Shown piece after piece: positions 26,423 through 34,431 of a stretch of DNA of 64,000 nucleotides (its first letter is position 1; each line of letters starts with the position of its first letter). This stretch comes from Cytophagales bacterium (GTDB lineage Bacteria > Bacteroidota > Bacteroidia > Cytophagales > 172606-1). Made by a program: the position numbers and the translations under genes. The notes beneath the pieces were generated by a model. It did no database searches. It was given only the letters and a program-made list of their open reading frames with translations, and had not been told where the DNA came from. The stretch spans positions 1 through 64,000 of the forward strand of contig JAUJNL010000017.1 in assembly GCA_030448185.1 (NCBI GenBank), written 5' to 3'.

Positions 26423-29284
26423 ATGAAAACACACAGACCCAAACTACAACAAACTTTATTTAAAACAAGATTTCCCGGCTACTGGCGGCTGCTCACCCTT
26501 ACCTTTTTATGGTTAAGTCTGGCCGGAGCCACCGCGCAAGATTGTCCCAACTGTGCCCCGAACAGCCCAATTGCCCAAGTACCCGGGGGCGATGGCCGGG
26601 TATCCATTATTGATACGGACTATCCTTATCCGGGCAATGCTTTGTTTGTGGCAACCACCGGAAACGATGAGACTGGCAATGGCTCGGAGGGCAATCCGTA
26701 CGCCACAATTCAAAAAGCCTTCATGGTGGCTTCACCGGGCGCCACCATTGTGATGCGGGAAGGCGAGTACCGGACGGGAACCGCCCTCATCGACATAAAT
26801 AAGCGGGTTACGATCCAGCCCTATCCGCACGAAAAAGTATGGTTCAAAGGCAGCCTGGAGGTATCAGCTGGCTGGACCGCAGCGGCCGATAACCGGTGGA
26901 CCAAAACCGGACTGCCGCGTCTTACTACTGAGAATGTAGCCATTGGCAGTTTCTGCACGGATGGGACAAATACTTGTTCGCTTGATCCCGACTTCCCGAT
27001 GGCCAAGTACCGGGAAATGGTCTTTATCAATGGCGTTGCCCAGCGTCAGGTAGCTACCCGGGAGGAGGTCACTCCGGGGGAAAACGAGTTCTGGGTGGAT
27101 AGGGGTACCCTGGCGGATAATGCGCGTGATAATAACGGTACTTACGTACTGGGTAAAGATCCTACTGGCCAGGTAGTGGAAGTAGCCTCCCGCGAGGTAG
27201 CCTTTAGATTCATAGCTGCGGGCAGTATTCTTCGCGGGATCGGATTCCTCCACTATGCCAGATGGAGTTTTGAGGTAGCCGCCCAAGACATGCTGGTTGA
27301 AAGCAATACGGTGGCTTATAGCGCCGCCGAAGGAGCCCGGGCATCGGGTGGGGTGGGCAAGAAGTTCTTTGTCAACCGCAACATTTTCAGCTACAACGGG
27401 AAGAAAGGCTTTCAGATATACAATGGCAATGAGTCCATTATCGAAAACAATGTATTCAGTTACAACAACACGGAAAACTTCCGGGTTAGCTACGGAGCCG
27501 CCGGGTTTAAGATCATGCGTTCGCCCGGCGCCCACATCCGGGACAATGTGTTTGAAAATAATTTAAGCATGGGATTCTGGATGGACATGGGCAATTACGG
27601 GATGAAAGCCTACCGGAACCTGTCGCGCTTGAATAAGTCAGCCGGCATCTACTATGAAGTAAGCACGATGGCTACCATTGCCGGCAATGTATGCGTAAGC
27701 AATGGCACCGGTATTTTCATCGTCAACTCCAATAATGTAGTTGTTTACAACAACACCTTAGTTGATAACGTAGATAATATCCTGATCATAGACGATAATC
27801 GTCCGATTGATGTAGCAGGCGAAAGGCTACCCGGTGATGACTGGAACGTGAGAAAAATTGATCTGGTCAACAACCTCATTTCCAATGGCCGAACTGATCG
27901 CAATGGCCGCGGGGTGACGGCAGACCAGCGAAGGACTTGTGCGGCTACGCAAAACGACCCGATAGTTGACCTGATGGATTATAACTTTTACTATCGTCCG
28001 ACCCTAACGACCAGGAACCAAGTGCAGATCCGTTGGAGAAACACCGGCTGCAGCGTGATTACTCCTTATAATGACTTAGCTGCTTTCCAGTCTGCCACTG
28101 CAGGAGGCGGGGCTGCGAAGGAAGTGCACGGAAAAGCCATTGACAATCAGGCCCAGAATCCATTTTTTGACGTACCAACGGGTAATTATCAGTTGAGCCA
28201 ATTTGAGCTACGGGCTGGTTCACCCGCCCGGGGAGCCGGACAACCGATAGTGGATTCGATTGCTACGCTTATAAATGTACATCCAGGCGTGGCTATTCAC
28301 ATAGGAGCCGTGCAGACCACCACCCAGCAATCCCAGACTATTACCTTTGCTGCCATAGACAGTAAGACTTTCGGCGACGCTCCTTTTGCCCTGCAAGCTA
28401 CCGCCTCTTCCGGTTTGCCAGTCAGTTATAGTGTCGTTTCCGGACCGGCAACTCTTTCAGGTGACACCCTTACCCTAACCGGAACCGGTGTAGTCGTAGT
28501 TAAAGCTTCCCAGGCGGGCAATGCTACGTATCTGCCCGCTATGGAGACAGAGCAAAGCTTTACCGTATATCCTGCCGGCACGGGGTTATTGGCATCTTAC
28601 TTCAGCACCATGAATTTTACCGGCCTAAGTCTTACCCGTACCGATGCCACGGTTAATTTTAGTTGGGGTACAATGGCACCGCATTCTTCCATAAAAGGCG
28701 ATACGTATTCAGTTAGGTGGACTGGACAAGTAATGCCGCTATACACCCAAACCTACACGTTCTACACGAAATCCGATGATGGAGTAAGACTCTGGGTAAA
28801 CGGCGTACAGCTCATTGATAATTGGACTGAGCATGCAGAAACCGAAGATAGTGGCACTATCACACTACAAGCCGGCCAGAAGTATGACATCAAATTGGAA
28901 TATTATGAAAAATTAGGCAATGCTGTATGCCAGCTATGGTGGTCATGCCCTACTCAGCCTAAGCAAGTCATTCCCCAAAATAGGCTCTTTCCTGCGACTC
29001 CTAAGGCGGTTTCAGACCGATGGGAAGGACATCTGAGTGTATCGATTTCACCTAATCCCGCCAGTGAATGGCTACAGGTGGAATGCGTAGCTGCCCAGGC
29101 GGGTCAGTTGACGATGACGCTTACCAATATGATCTCGCAAAAAAGCATTCATCTTTCCAAAAAAGTAGCGGCGGGATTATATACCGTTTCCATACCAATA
29201 AGTCAGATTCCAAACGGCCTTTATCTTCTTACAATTCGTAAGGAAGGAATGCAGGTAGTTGAAAAGGTAGTAGTTGCCCATTAA
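26423..29284 (+). CDS. Secreted right-handed beta-helix protein with PA14 domain and T9SS tail
   Basis: 953 aa from the ATG at 26423 (signal peptide ending GATAQ; the frame is open upstream to 26360). Residues about 75-560 are a pectate-lyase-like parallel beta-helix with NNVFSYNNT, NTLVDNVDN and NNLISNG coils and the typical opening NGSEGNPYATIQKA. An Ig-like/MBG-like domain (QTITFAAIDSKTFGDAPF) follows, then a PA14 domain (YTFYTKSDDGVRLWVNGVQL) that usually binds carbohydrate, and a C-terminal T9SS type A sorting domain (SISPNPASEWLQV to the end). It is likely exported across the outer membrane and attached or released, acting on or binding polysaccharide. Lyase activity is not proven by any motif I can see. 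Confidence 0.88.
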   Translation: MKTHRPKLQQTLFKTRFPGYWRLLTLTFLWLSLAGATAQDCPNCAPNSPIAQVPGGDGRVSIIDTDYPYPGNALFVATTGNDETGNGSEGNPYATIQKAFMVASPGATIVMREGEYRTGTALIDINKRVTIQPYPHEKVWFKGSLEVSAGWTAAADNRWTKTGLPRLTTENVAIGSFCTDGTNTCSLDPDFPMAKYREMVFINGVAQRQVATREEVTPGENEFWVDRGTLADNARDNNGTYVLGKDPTGQVVEVASREVAFRFIAAGSILRGIGFLHYARWSFEVAAQDMLVESNTVAYSAAEGARASGGVGKKFFVNRNIFSYNGKKGFQIYNGNESIIENNVFSYNNTENFRVSYGAAGFKIMRSPGAHIRDNVFENNLSMGFWMDMGNYGMKAYRNLSRLNKSAGIYYEVSTMATIAGNVCVSNGTGIFIVNSNNVVVYNNTLVDNVDNILIIDDNRPIDVAGERLPGDDWNVRKIDLVNNLISNGRTDRNGRGVTADQRRTCAATQNDPIVDLMDYNFYYRPTLTTRNQVQIRWRNTGCSVITPYNDLAAFQSATAGGGAAKEVHGKAIDNQAQNPFFDVPTGNYQLSQFELRAGSPARGAGQPIVDSIATLINVHPGVAIHIGAVQTTTQQSQTITFAAIDSKTFGDAPFALQATASSGLPVSYSVVSGPATLSGDTLTLTGTGVVVVKASQAGNATYLPAMETEQSFTVYPAGTGLLASYFSTMNFTGLSLTRTDATVNFSWGTMAPHSSIKGDTYSVRWTGQVMPLYTQTYTFYTKSDDGVRLWVNGVQLIDNWTEHAETEDSGTITLQAGQKYDIKLEYYEKLGNAVCQLWWSCPTQPKQVIPQNRLFPATPKAVSDRWEGHLSVSISPNPASEWLQVECVAAQAGQLTMTLTNMISQKSIHLSKKVAAGLYTVSIPISQIPNGLYLLTIRKEGMQVVEKVVVAH

Positions 29285-29295
29285 ATAAGATTATA

Positions 29296-29333
29296 AGAGG
29301 GATTTAGCAGAAGACCTAAACCTAAATCCCTCT
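29296..29333. terminator. Hairpin after the beta-helix gene
   Basis: A perfect 12-bp stem (29296-29307 with 29322-29333) lies 12 nt after the stop codon. It has no strong T-run, so it may protect the mRNA 3' end more than terminate. Confidence 0.6.
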
Positions 29334-29457
29334 CAATGCGCGGGGTGACAAGGCGGCTTTGATCATGCCCATTTTACGTCCTGGTTAGGTAGGAACCCCC
29401 AAAGAACAAAGTCAATTTCAATTACACAACAGTAAAGGAGCAAAGCTAGCGGAAAAA

Positions 29458-30337
29458 TCAAACGGTGCTAAACCTATAAAAAACGCCTAAAGGCAGCTTT
29501 TTGTTAAAAGAATCGGGCAGAAACAGTTCGCCAAATTCGGGCTGTTGTACCTTGCCAAAACAGGACTGGATAAGATTATCAATGATAATGGCCGAAAAAC
29601 CCAGTGAATACAGGTTCAGTACGAAGAAATGCTCTTTTGGGGTCGAGTAACTGATTGCTGAGCTTAAGTAACTCGTTGATGTGTTCGTCCAGCACCCATT
29701 TTTCACCTTCCGGTCCCCGTCCGTAAGCTGGTGGGTCCAAGATCATTGCTTGATAGATATTACCCCGCCGTACTTCCCGCTTCACAAACTTCATGGCGTC
29801 ATCTACCATCCAGCGGATATTATCGAGTCGGCTGGCTTCCATATTTTCGCGGGCCCAGCTAACTACCTGCTTCACTGAATCTACGTGTACCACATCAGCC
29901 CCGGCCGCTTTAGCTGCCAGAGACGCAGCCCCCGTATACGCAAACAAGTTCAGTACTTTAGGCTGGTGTAACTTCCGTGATTTCTCAAAAATATAATCCC
30001 AGTTAGCTGCCTGCTCGGGAAATACGCCTACGTGCTTGAAAGCAGAAAGGGCCAGTTTCAGGGTAAGCTTGAGGTCACCATTGTGATAATCCAGCATCCA
30101 GCGGTCCTTCATCCCCCGCCCCAACTCCCATTGCCCTTTTTCGGGGTTGTTCTTCTCCTTCCGGAAAATAGCGGATGCCCGGCGTTGCCATTCTTCTTCG
30201 GCCAGTGATTTGTCCCAGGCAGCCTGAGGTTCCGGCCGGGATAGAATGAACTCACCGAATTTTTCCAGTTTCTCAAATCCTCCGGAATCTATCAATTGGT
30301 AATTTTTCCAGTTAGCAGGGGTAAGCAGCTGTATCAT
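29458..30337 (-). CDS. Class I SAM-dependent methyltransferase, RlmI-like, frameshifted near the end
   Basis: About 292 aa after bridging one break near 29640: the longer frame runs to LLKLSNQLLDPK and then coding continues as EHFFVLNLYSLGFSAII to the stop at 29458. Motif I is VLNLFAYTGAASLAA, an acidic SAM-binding residue lies in VVHVDSVKQV, and the catalytic-type motif is LDPPAYGRG, as in the RlmI/RlmL-like rRNA cytosine/guanine methyltransferase group. RNA is the probable substrate, but the exact position cannot be told. A decayed copy of the last 40 codons lies at 24091-24210. Confidence 0.85.
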
Positions 30338-30427
30338 ACCTGCAAAGATACTGGTAAGTTGGTAATTGGGTAAGGTATTAAGTACTTAGAAGCGGTTTTA
30401 CAAGGGTATTTGGACCTCAACCATCAT

Positions 30428-30540
30428 CCCCTGCCCCCTTCGGCTCTGGCACAACGCTTCCCGCAAGGGGACTTTTTGAACCCAACTGGTCCCCCTGGTG
30501 CGGCTGGAAAGAGGCTAGCCGAAGGGGAGGACCATAGGGG
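30428..30540. repeat. Intergenic inverted repeat (C-rich/G-rich)
   Basis: The 11-nt arms CCCCTTCGGCT (30435-30445) and AGCCGAAGGGG (30517-30527) are exact complements, with an outer CCCCT/AGGGG pair at 30428-30432 and 30536-30540. It is non-coding and resembles the dispersed repeats common between Bacteroidota genes. Confidence 0.65.
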
Positions 30541-30784
30541 TTTTAAAACAGTGTCTCAGACACAAAGGAATATAGCATAGAGGCTATGGTTTATCTTTCA
30601 GGATGCGGAAGAAATTTAGGGAATAAAACGAGGCGGAAACCGAGACGTTGGCGCAAGCTCATAAAAATCATCTTTCCGCCCACGTGTCACAGACCGTTGC
30701 CATGGCTGGCTGTTGAGCAATCAGGGAAAGAAGCCAAAGCGTTAGCCTCCATCTTTTTCGGTAATCCCCTTAACAGCGTATGTG

Positions 30785-30925
30785 AGGTGTACCCTATTTG
30801 TTGGACAGCTACCAGTGAGAAATAAGATGGGGAAGGTTCTCACTGATTTTGTACTTTTTCCTTAACAGCCTGAAAGTATACTTGTGCAGGGGTAAGGTAT
30901 ATATTGAGCGACTGATGGGCACGAG
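30785..30925 (-). mobile_element. Remnant of an IS3/IS481-type insertion sequence (3' end)
   Basis: On the minus strand, 30840-30925 encodes RAHQSLNIYLTPAQVYFQ followed by AVKEKVQNQ and a stop. This is the usual C-terminus of DDE integrase-type transposases (RPHQSLGYxTPAEVYF). About 30 nt beyond, TGTCCAACAAATAGGG resembles the terminal repeat of such elements. The rest of the IS is missing. Confidence 0.65.
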
Positions 30926-31035
30926 AGGATTTTATCAATAGTAGTCTCCGTTTTAGGGCTGCTTCCTAAGAACGCTTCCAGGTCCAACAGGTCATTTAAT
31001 GCCTCGGTGGTCCAAATCACACTTGCGGTACTCAC
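30862..31035 (-). pseudogene. RelE/ParE-like toxin gene, cut off by IS remnant
   Basis: A GTG start at 31035 overlaps the antitoxin stop (GTGA). The first 40 or so residues look like a RelE/ParE toxin: STASVIWTTEALNDLLDLEA, then FLGSSPKTETTIDKILS. Toxin-like sequence then stops at about 30925, where the next bases encode a transposase end in another frame. The ORF runs on for 17 unrelated codons to 30862. The C-terminal half needed for RNase or gyrase-poison activity is gone, so it is probably inactive. Confidence 0.65.
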
Positions 31036-31265
31036 GCTGAACGGCGGCTCCTTAAATAAGCTTCTACTTCTGCCTGCGTATGGACCTTCCCTGACTGGAT
31101 ATCCTGCTCGGAGCGTTCCAGTTTATGGGATAACTCCTGCTGGCTCATTGGCTGCAAGGCTGCTTTCAGGCTTTTCTGTCGTTCTTTATGAAGCAAATCG
31201 GCCAATTTATTCAGCAGACGCTCATCAGTAATCCGGAGGTATTGCTCAATAAACTGCTTATCCAT
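31032..31265 (-). CDS. Type II antitoxin-like protein
   Basis: 77 aa, helical and charged, ending SGKVHTQAEVEAYLRSRRSA. A tail of the form 'G-x-(V/I)-x-(S/T)-x-x-E-V' is typical of antitoxins paired with RelE/ParE toxins in Bacteroidota. It is followed with a 4-nt overlap by the truncated toxin. The antitoxin itself appears intact. Confidence 0.7.
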   Translation of the reverse strand: MDKQFIEQYLRITDERLLNKLADLLHKERQKSLKAALQPMSQQELSHKLERSEQDIQSGKVHTQAEVEAYLRSRRSA

Positions 31266-31480
31266 CTAAAAATGTAATAAGGCAGGAAGTTAAAGTAGAG
31301 AATAATTTGGAGAAAAATTAGGGCAAAATTGCTTTTTTATTGAAATATAAAAAATGTATCCCAAATAAAACACAAATTTATGTTTATGCTTTCACTGCAT
31401 CAGAAATGTAGCATGTGCTAAAGCTATCAAACGGTTCGTCCTCTCTTGCCTGTTCTGTACAGAATTATGCCTATATCGTC

Positions 31481-32675
31481 ATGAAGCGTAACTTACTCTC
31501 TGCTTTTAGTCTGTTACTCGGAATACTCACTTGTGCTGGTTTGGCTACTTGCCGGCATAAGCCGTCCGGTGAACACACCGTAACGCAGCAGAACACGCCC
31601 CAGCCCCGGGAAGAACTTACGCAGCTGGATACCTCCTGGATAATGGGGCCGTTTGTGAAGCAGGATTCCGTAAATCCGGTGCTGCAACCCCGAAGTAACA
31701 CTACCTTTTACTGTCCATTGCGGAAGTCAGCAGTAAAATGGGAAGAAAAGGATGTGTTTAATCCGGCAGCTGTAGTGCGTAATGGCAAAGTGCACCTGCT
31801 TTACCGGGCGGAAGATGTGGTCGGGAAGTACGCCGGCACATCAAGGCTTGGACTAGCCATCAGCGAAGATGGACTGCATTTCGACCGCCAGCCCAAACCG
31901 GTTTTTTATCCCGGCAATGACTTTATGAAAGTGTATGAGTGGGAGGGCGGCTGCGAAGACCCCCGGATAGTCGAGACTGCTGATGGTCGGTATGTGCTCA
32001 CTTACACGGCTTACGATGGCAAAACGGCCCGTCTGTGTGTGTGTGGCTGCTTCCCATGATTTAGTAAAATGGCAAAAGCAGGGGCTGGCTTTCGAAAAGA
32101 CTTACCAGGGTAAGTATAAAAACAGCTGGTCCAAGTCCGGGGCGGTTGTGTGCCGGCGGGAGGGAAATAAAGTAGTGGCCACTAAAATCAACGACAAATA
32201 CTGGATGTACTGGGGAGACACGGATATTTTCGCCGCTACTTCAGATAATTTAATCGATTGGACGCCACTGGAAAATGAGGAAGGAAAACCATTAGACGTA
32301 TTTGGGCCGCGTAAAGGAGAATTTGACAGCCGCCTGGTGGAGCCGGGTCCGTATGCCTTGCTGACCGATGCCGGAATCCTGCTGTTGTATAACTCCATGA
32401 ACCTCGATAAAGGCGTAGAAGGGCATTATGCGGCCTTGCCCGGTGGAACCTACACGGCCGGACAAATTCTGCTAAGTTCCGCTGATCCTACCAAAGCGCT
32501 GAATCGTACCCGTTCCTATTTCCTCCAACCGGATAAACCTTATGAGTTAACCGGACAGGTAAACCACGTGGTATTTATTGAAGGAATGGCCTACTTTAAA
32601 GAAAAATGGTTTCTGTACTACGGCACGGCTGACTCAAAAATCGCAGTCGCAGTGGCAGATGCTAAAAATAAGTAG
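31481..32675 (+). CDS. GH130-type glycoside phosphorylase/hydrolase-like exported protein, frameshifted at a TG repeat
   Basis: About 397 aa after bridging. The ATG at 31481 begins a signal with a possible lipobox (LATC). Five-bladed propeller motifs of family GH130 are clear: DVFNPAAVVRNGKVHLLYRA, SRLGLAISEDGLHFDR, EWEGGCEDPRIV and VLTYTAYDGKTARLCVAASH. The frame breaks at a (TG)6 tract, 32034-32045; one TG unit fewer restores RLCVAASHDLVKW. GH130 enzymes act on beta-mannosides, often by phosphorolysis in the cytosol, but an exported one is more likely a hydrolase (inference). It stands alone, with a strong terminator at its end. Confidence 0.85.
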
Positions 32676-32705
32676 CCTCACCGCTAACTAATGAGGCTAC
32701 TTATT
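32667..32705. terminator. Bidirectional hairpin terminator overlapping a stop codon
   Basis: A perfect 14-bp stem (32667-32680 with 32692-32705) is followed by a T-run. It includes the stop codon of the GH130 gene and lies 20 bp from the end of the convergent gene. Confidence 0.9.
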
Positions 32706-32725
32706 TTTTGACTTTAGCTATCTTT

Positions 32726-33472
32726 TTATTTCAGTTTCTGGAGCAGTTCCGCAGCCTGTTTCTGATGCGGGTGATTAGCATCAGCTGACAGTGAATTAAG
32801 GAGATCACGGGCCTTGTGGGGTTGTTTATCCTTCAGAAAAGCTAGTGCCAGGTACCACTGAGCTTCGTGGTAGAACGGATTTGCTTGGTCAGTAGTGAGC
32901 TTTTCAAAACTACTTATGGCTTCGTCGGCTTTCCCTAACGCCAGCGAACTATTGCCCTGATAAAACAAGGTAGTATCATGGTTGGCTCTTTCACTTAGCA
33001 TTTTTTCCAGGATAGGTAGGGCCTGGGCGTAATTTTGCCGCTGGTATTCTTGCATAGCCTGAGCCATTGGATCTCCCGATTCTACCATTACTGCCTGGTG
33101 AGGGCTAAAGTACGCCGCAAATAATTTATTGGGTCTGCGATTATAATCCAGCACCAGATACAAAGGGATCAGCAACAAGATAACAGCCGCGGCAATCTGA
33201 TAAAATCGGCTTCGGGCAGCTTCTCCAAATGGAATGACCTGAGCCGGGGGGTGATAAGCCGGCATCTTCTGGTCTGTTTCGGCTAGCATGTCAAGCATAC
33301 GGTTTCGGCCGCTGGCTTGTATTCCCGTCCGCAGGTGCTGGTGCAGCGCCACTTCTTCCGCCAAGGCGGTTTCCGCGTGAAGACGGGCCTCAAATGCCAA
33401 CCTCTCTTCCTGACTCAGCTCCCCTTCCAGGTATCGTTCAATGATTTCAGTATGATCGATATTTTCGTGCAT
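32726..33472 (-). CDS. Putative anti-sigma factor with TM segment and periplasmic TPRs
   Basis: 248 aa. The N-terminal cytoplasmic part (about 1-85) opens EIIERYLEGELSQEERLAFE, the zinc-less anti-sigma-like helix pattern (YLxGxLSxxExxxFE). One TM segment lies at about 92-109 (AAAVILLLIPLYLVLDY), then a periplasmic domain with TPR-like repeats (NYAQALPILEKML, KADEAISSFEKL). It follows the ECF sigma gene on the same strand after 183 bp, so it probably holds that sigma factor at the membrane and releases it on a signal sensed by the TPR part (inference). Confidence 0.8.
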   Translation of the reverse strand: MHENIDHTEIIERYLEGELSQEERLAFEARLHAETALAEEVALHQHLRTGIQASGRNRMLDMLAETDQKMPAYHPPAQVIPFGEAARSRFYQIAAAVILLLIPLYLVLDYNRRPNKLFAAYFSPHQAVMVESGDPMAQAMQEYQRQNYAQALPILEKMLSERANHDTTLFYQGNSSLALGKADEAISSFEKLTTDQANPFYHEAQWYLALAFLKDKQPHKARDLLNSLSADANHPHQKQAAELLQKLK

Positions 33473-33655
33473 ATATTCTAATAGAAAAAATGTCTGAACC
33501 GCTGTTATAACGGATTAAATGGTGAATAGGATAAGATGTATGCGTTGGTTTACGTACTCTTATTTAAGAGAAAATGGATCTGTTTTGCTTATGCTATCTG
33601 TAAGAGTATGGATCTATAATCGATGTCTTTTTATCACTGGTATCAACGGTTCTGA

Positions 33656-34210
33656 CTATTCACTCTTAAACTCATTTTGCTGGGCAAAAATCTTCTTTAA
33701 CCGCATCAGACACTTATACTTCTGGGTTTTGGCTGAATCCGTGCCCTTATAATTAAGGGCTGAAGCGATTTCCTCAATGCCATAATTTTTGTAATAATAC
33801 ATTTCCAGTACGGTACGGCAAGGTTCACCCAGTTCAATAAGCGCCGTTTCCAGCGATTTAAACACTTCCTCTTTCTCTTCTTTCGAATCCTCCGGCAAGG
33901 GTTCGAAACGAAAATTTTCCTGTATGTGCTGCACCTTTTTCTGCGCCGCCAGTTCCTCCATAATCTTATTCTTGCCAATACCAAACAGATACGTTTTTAC
34001 GGAGCTTTGCAGGCTGGTCAGTTTGCCACTCCGGATGTTCTCATAAAGAATGACCACTGCCACCTGATACACGTCCCGGGCTACCTCTTCAGCCAGGCTG
34101 TAGTTACGTACGGCCCAGTAGATAAAGTCGTTCCGGTAGGCCTGATAGATCTCGGCCAGTTTCCGTTCGTCGCCGTTCCGGATTTGAGCAATTACTTTCT
34201 GATCGAACAT
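33656..34210 (-). CDS. ECF-type RNA polymerase sigma-70 factor
   Basis: 184 aa. The sigma-2 region is at about 22-90 (YRNDFIYWAVRNYSLAEEVA, then VKTYLFGIGKNKI) and the sigma-4 region at about 120-180 (LETALIELGEPCRTVLEMYY, then YGIEEIASALNYKGTDSAKT as the helix-turn-helix). The size fits ECF sigma factors. The partner is the membrane protein encoded downstream at 32726-33472. In Cytophagales such pairs often neighbour CHAT or TPR genes; here the CHAT gene is some 23 kb away. Confidence 0.92.
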   Translation of the reverse strand: MFDQKVIAQIRNGDERKLAEIYQAYRNDFIYWAVRNYSLAEEVARDVYQVAVVILYENIRSGKLTSLQSSVKTYLFGIGKNKIMEELAAQKKVQHIQENFRFEPLPEDSKEEKEEVFKSLETALIELGEPCRTVLEMYYYKNYGIEEIASALNYKGTDSAKTQKYKCLMRLKKIFAQQNEFKSE

Positions 34211-34431
34211 AAGTGGTAGCAGTGGTTAATGTGAAACGGGTGGCTTGGTAACCCGGCATCTACGCAAAAATAAGCAGGAAGGGGCACATTTTTCCCTGAT
34301 TGCCTAAAACTTGCAGCAAGTAATTCCGGGAATTTTCCGGTTAAAGTTAATTCTCCGGAAACAGTTCGGTAATATAAAGGCCGTAGTTTTGCCACCAAAC
34401 CATTTTCATTTTTTATTGACCTAAACTTTCT

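Noticed and set aside
30586-30825. A 79-codon plus-strand ORF in the gap before the toxin-antitoxin remnant
   Set aside because: Composition is unlike a protein (Arg/Trp/Cys/Pro clusters), and it overlaps the IS remnant and repeats.
31007-31231. A 74-codon plus-strand ORF opposite the antitoxin
   Set aside because: Antisense shadow; the minus strand encodes a recognisable antitoxin with proper overlap to the toxin.
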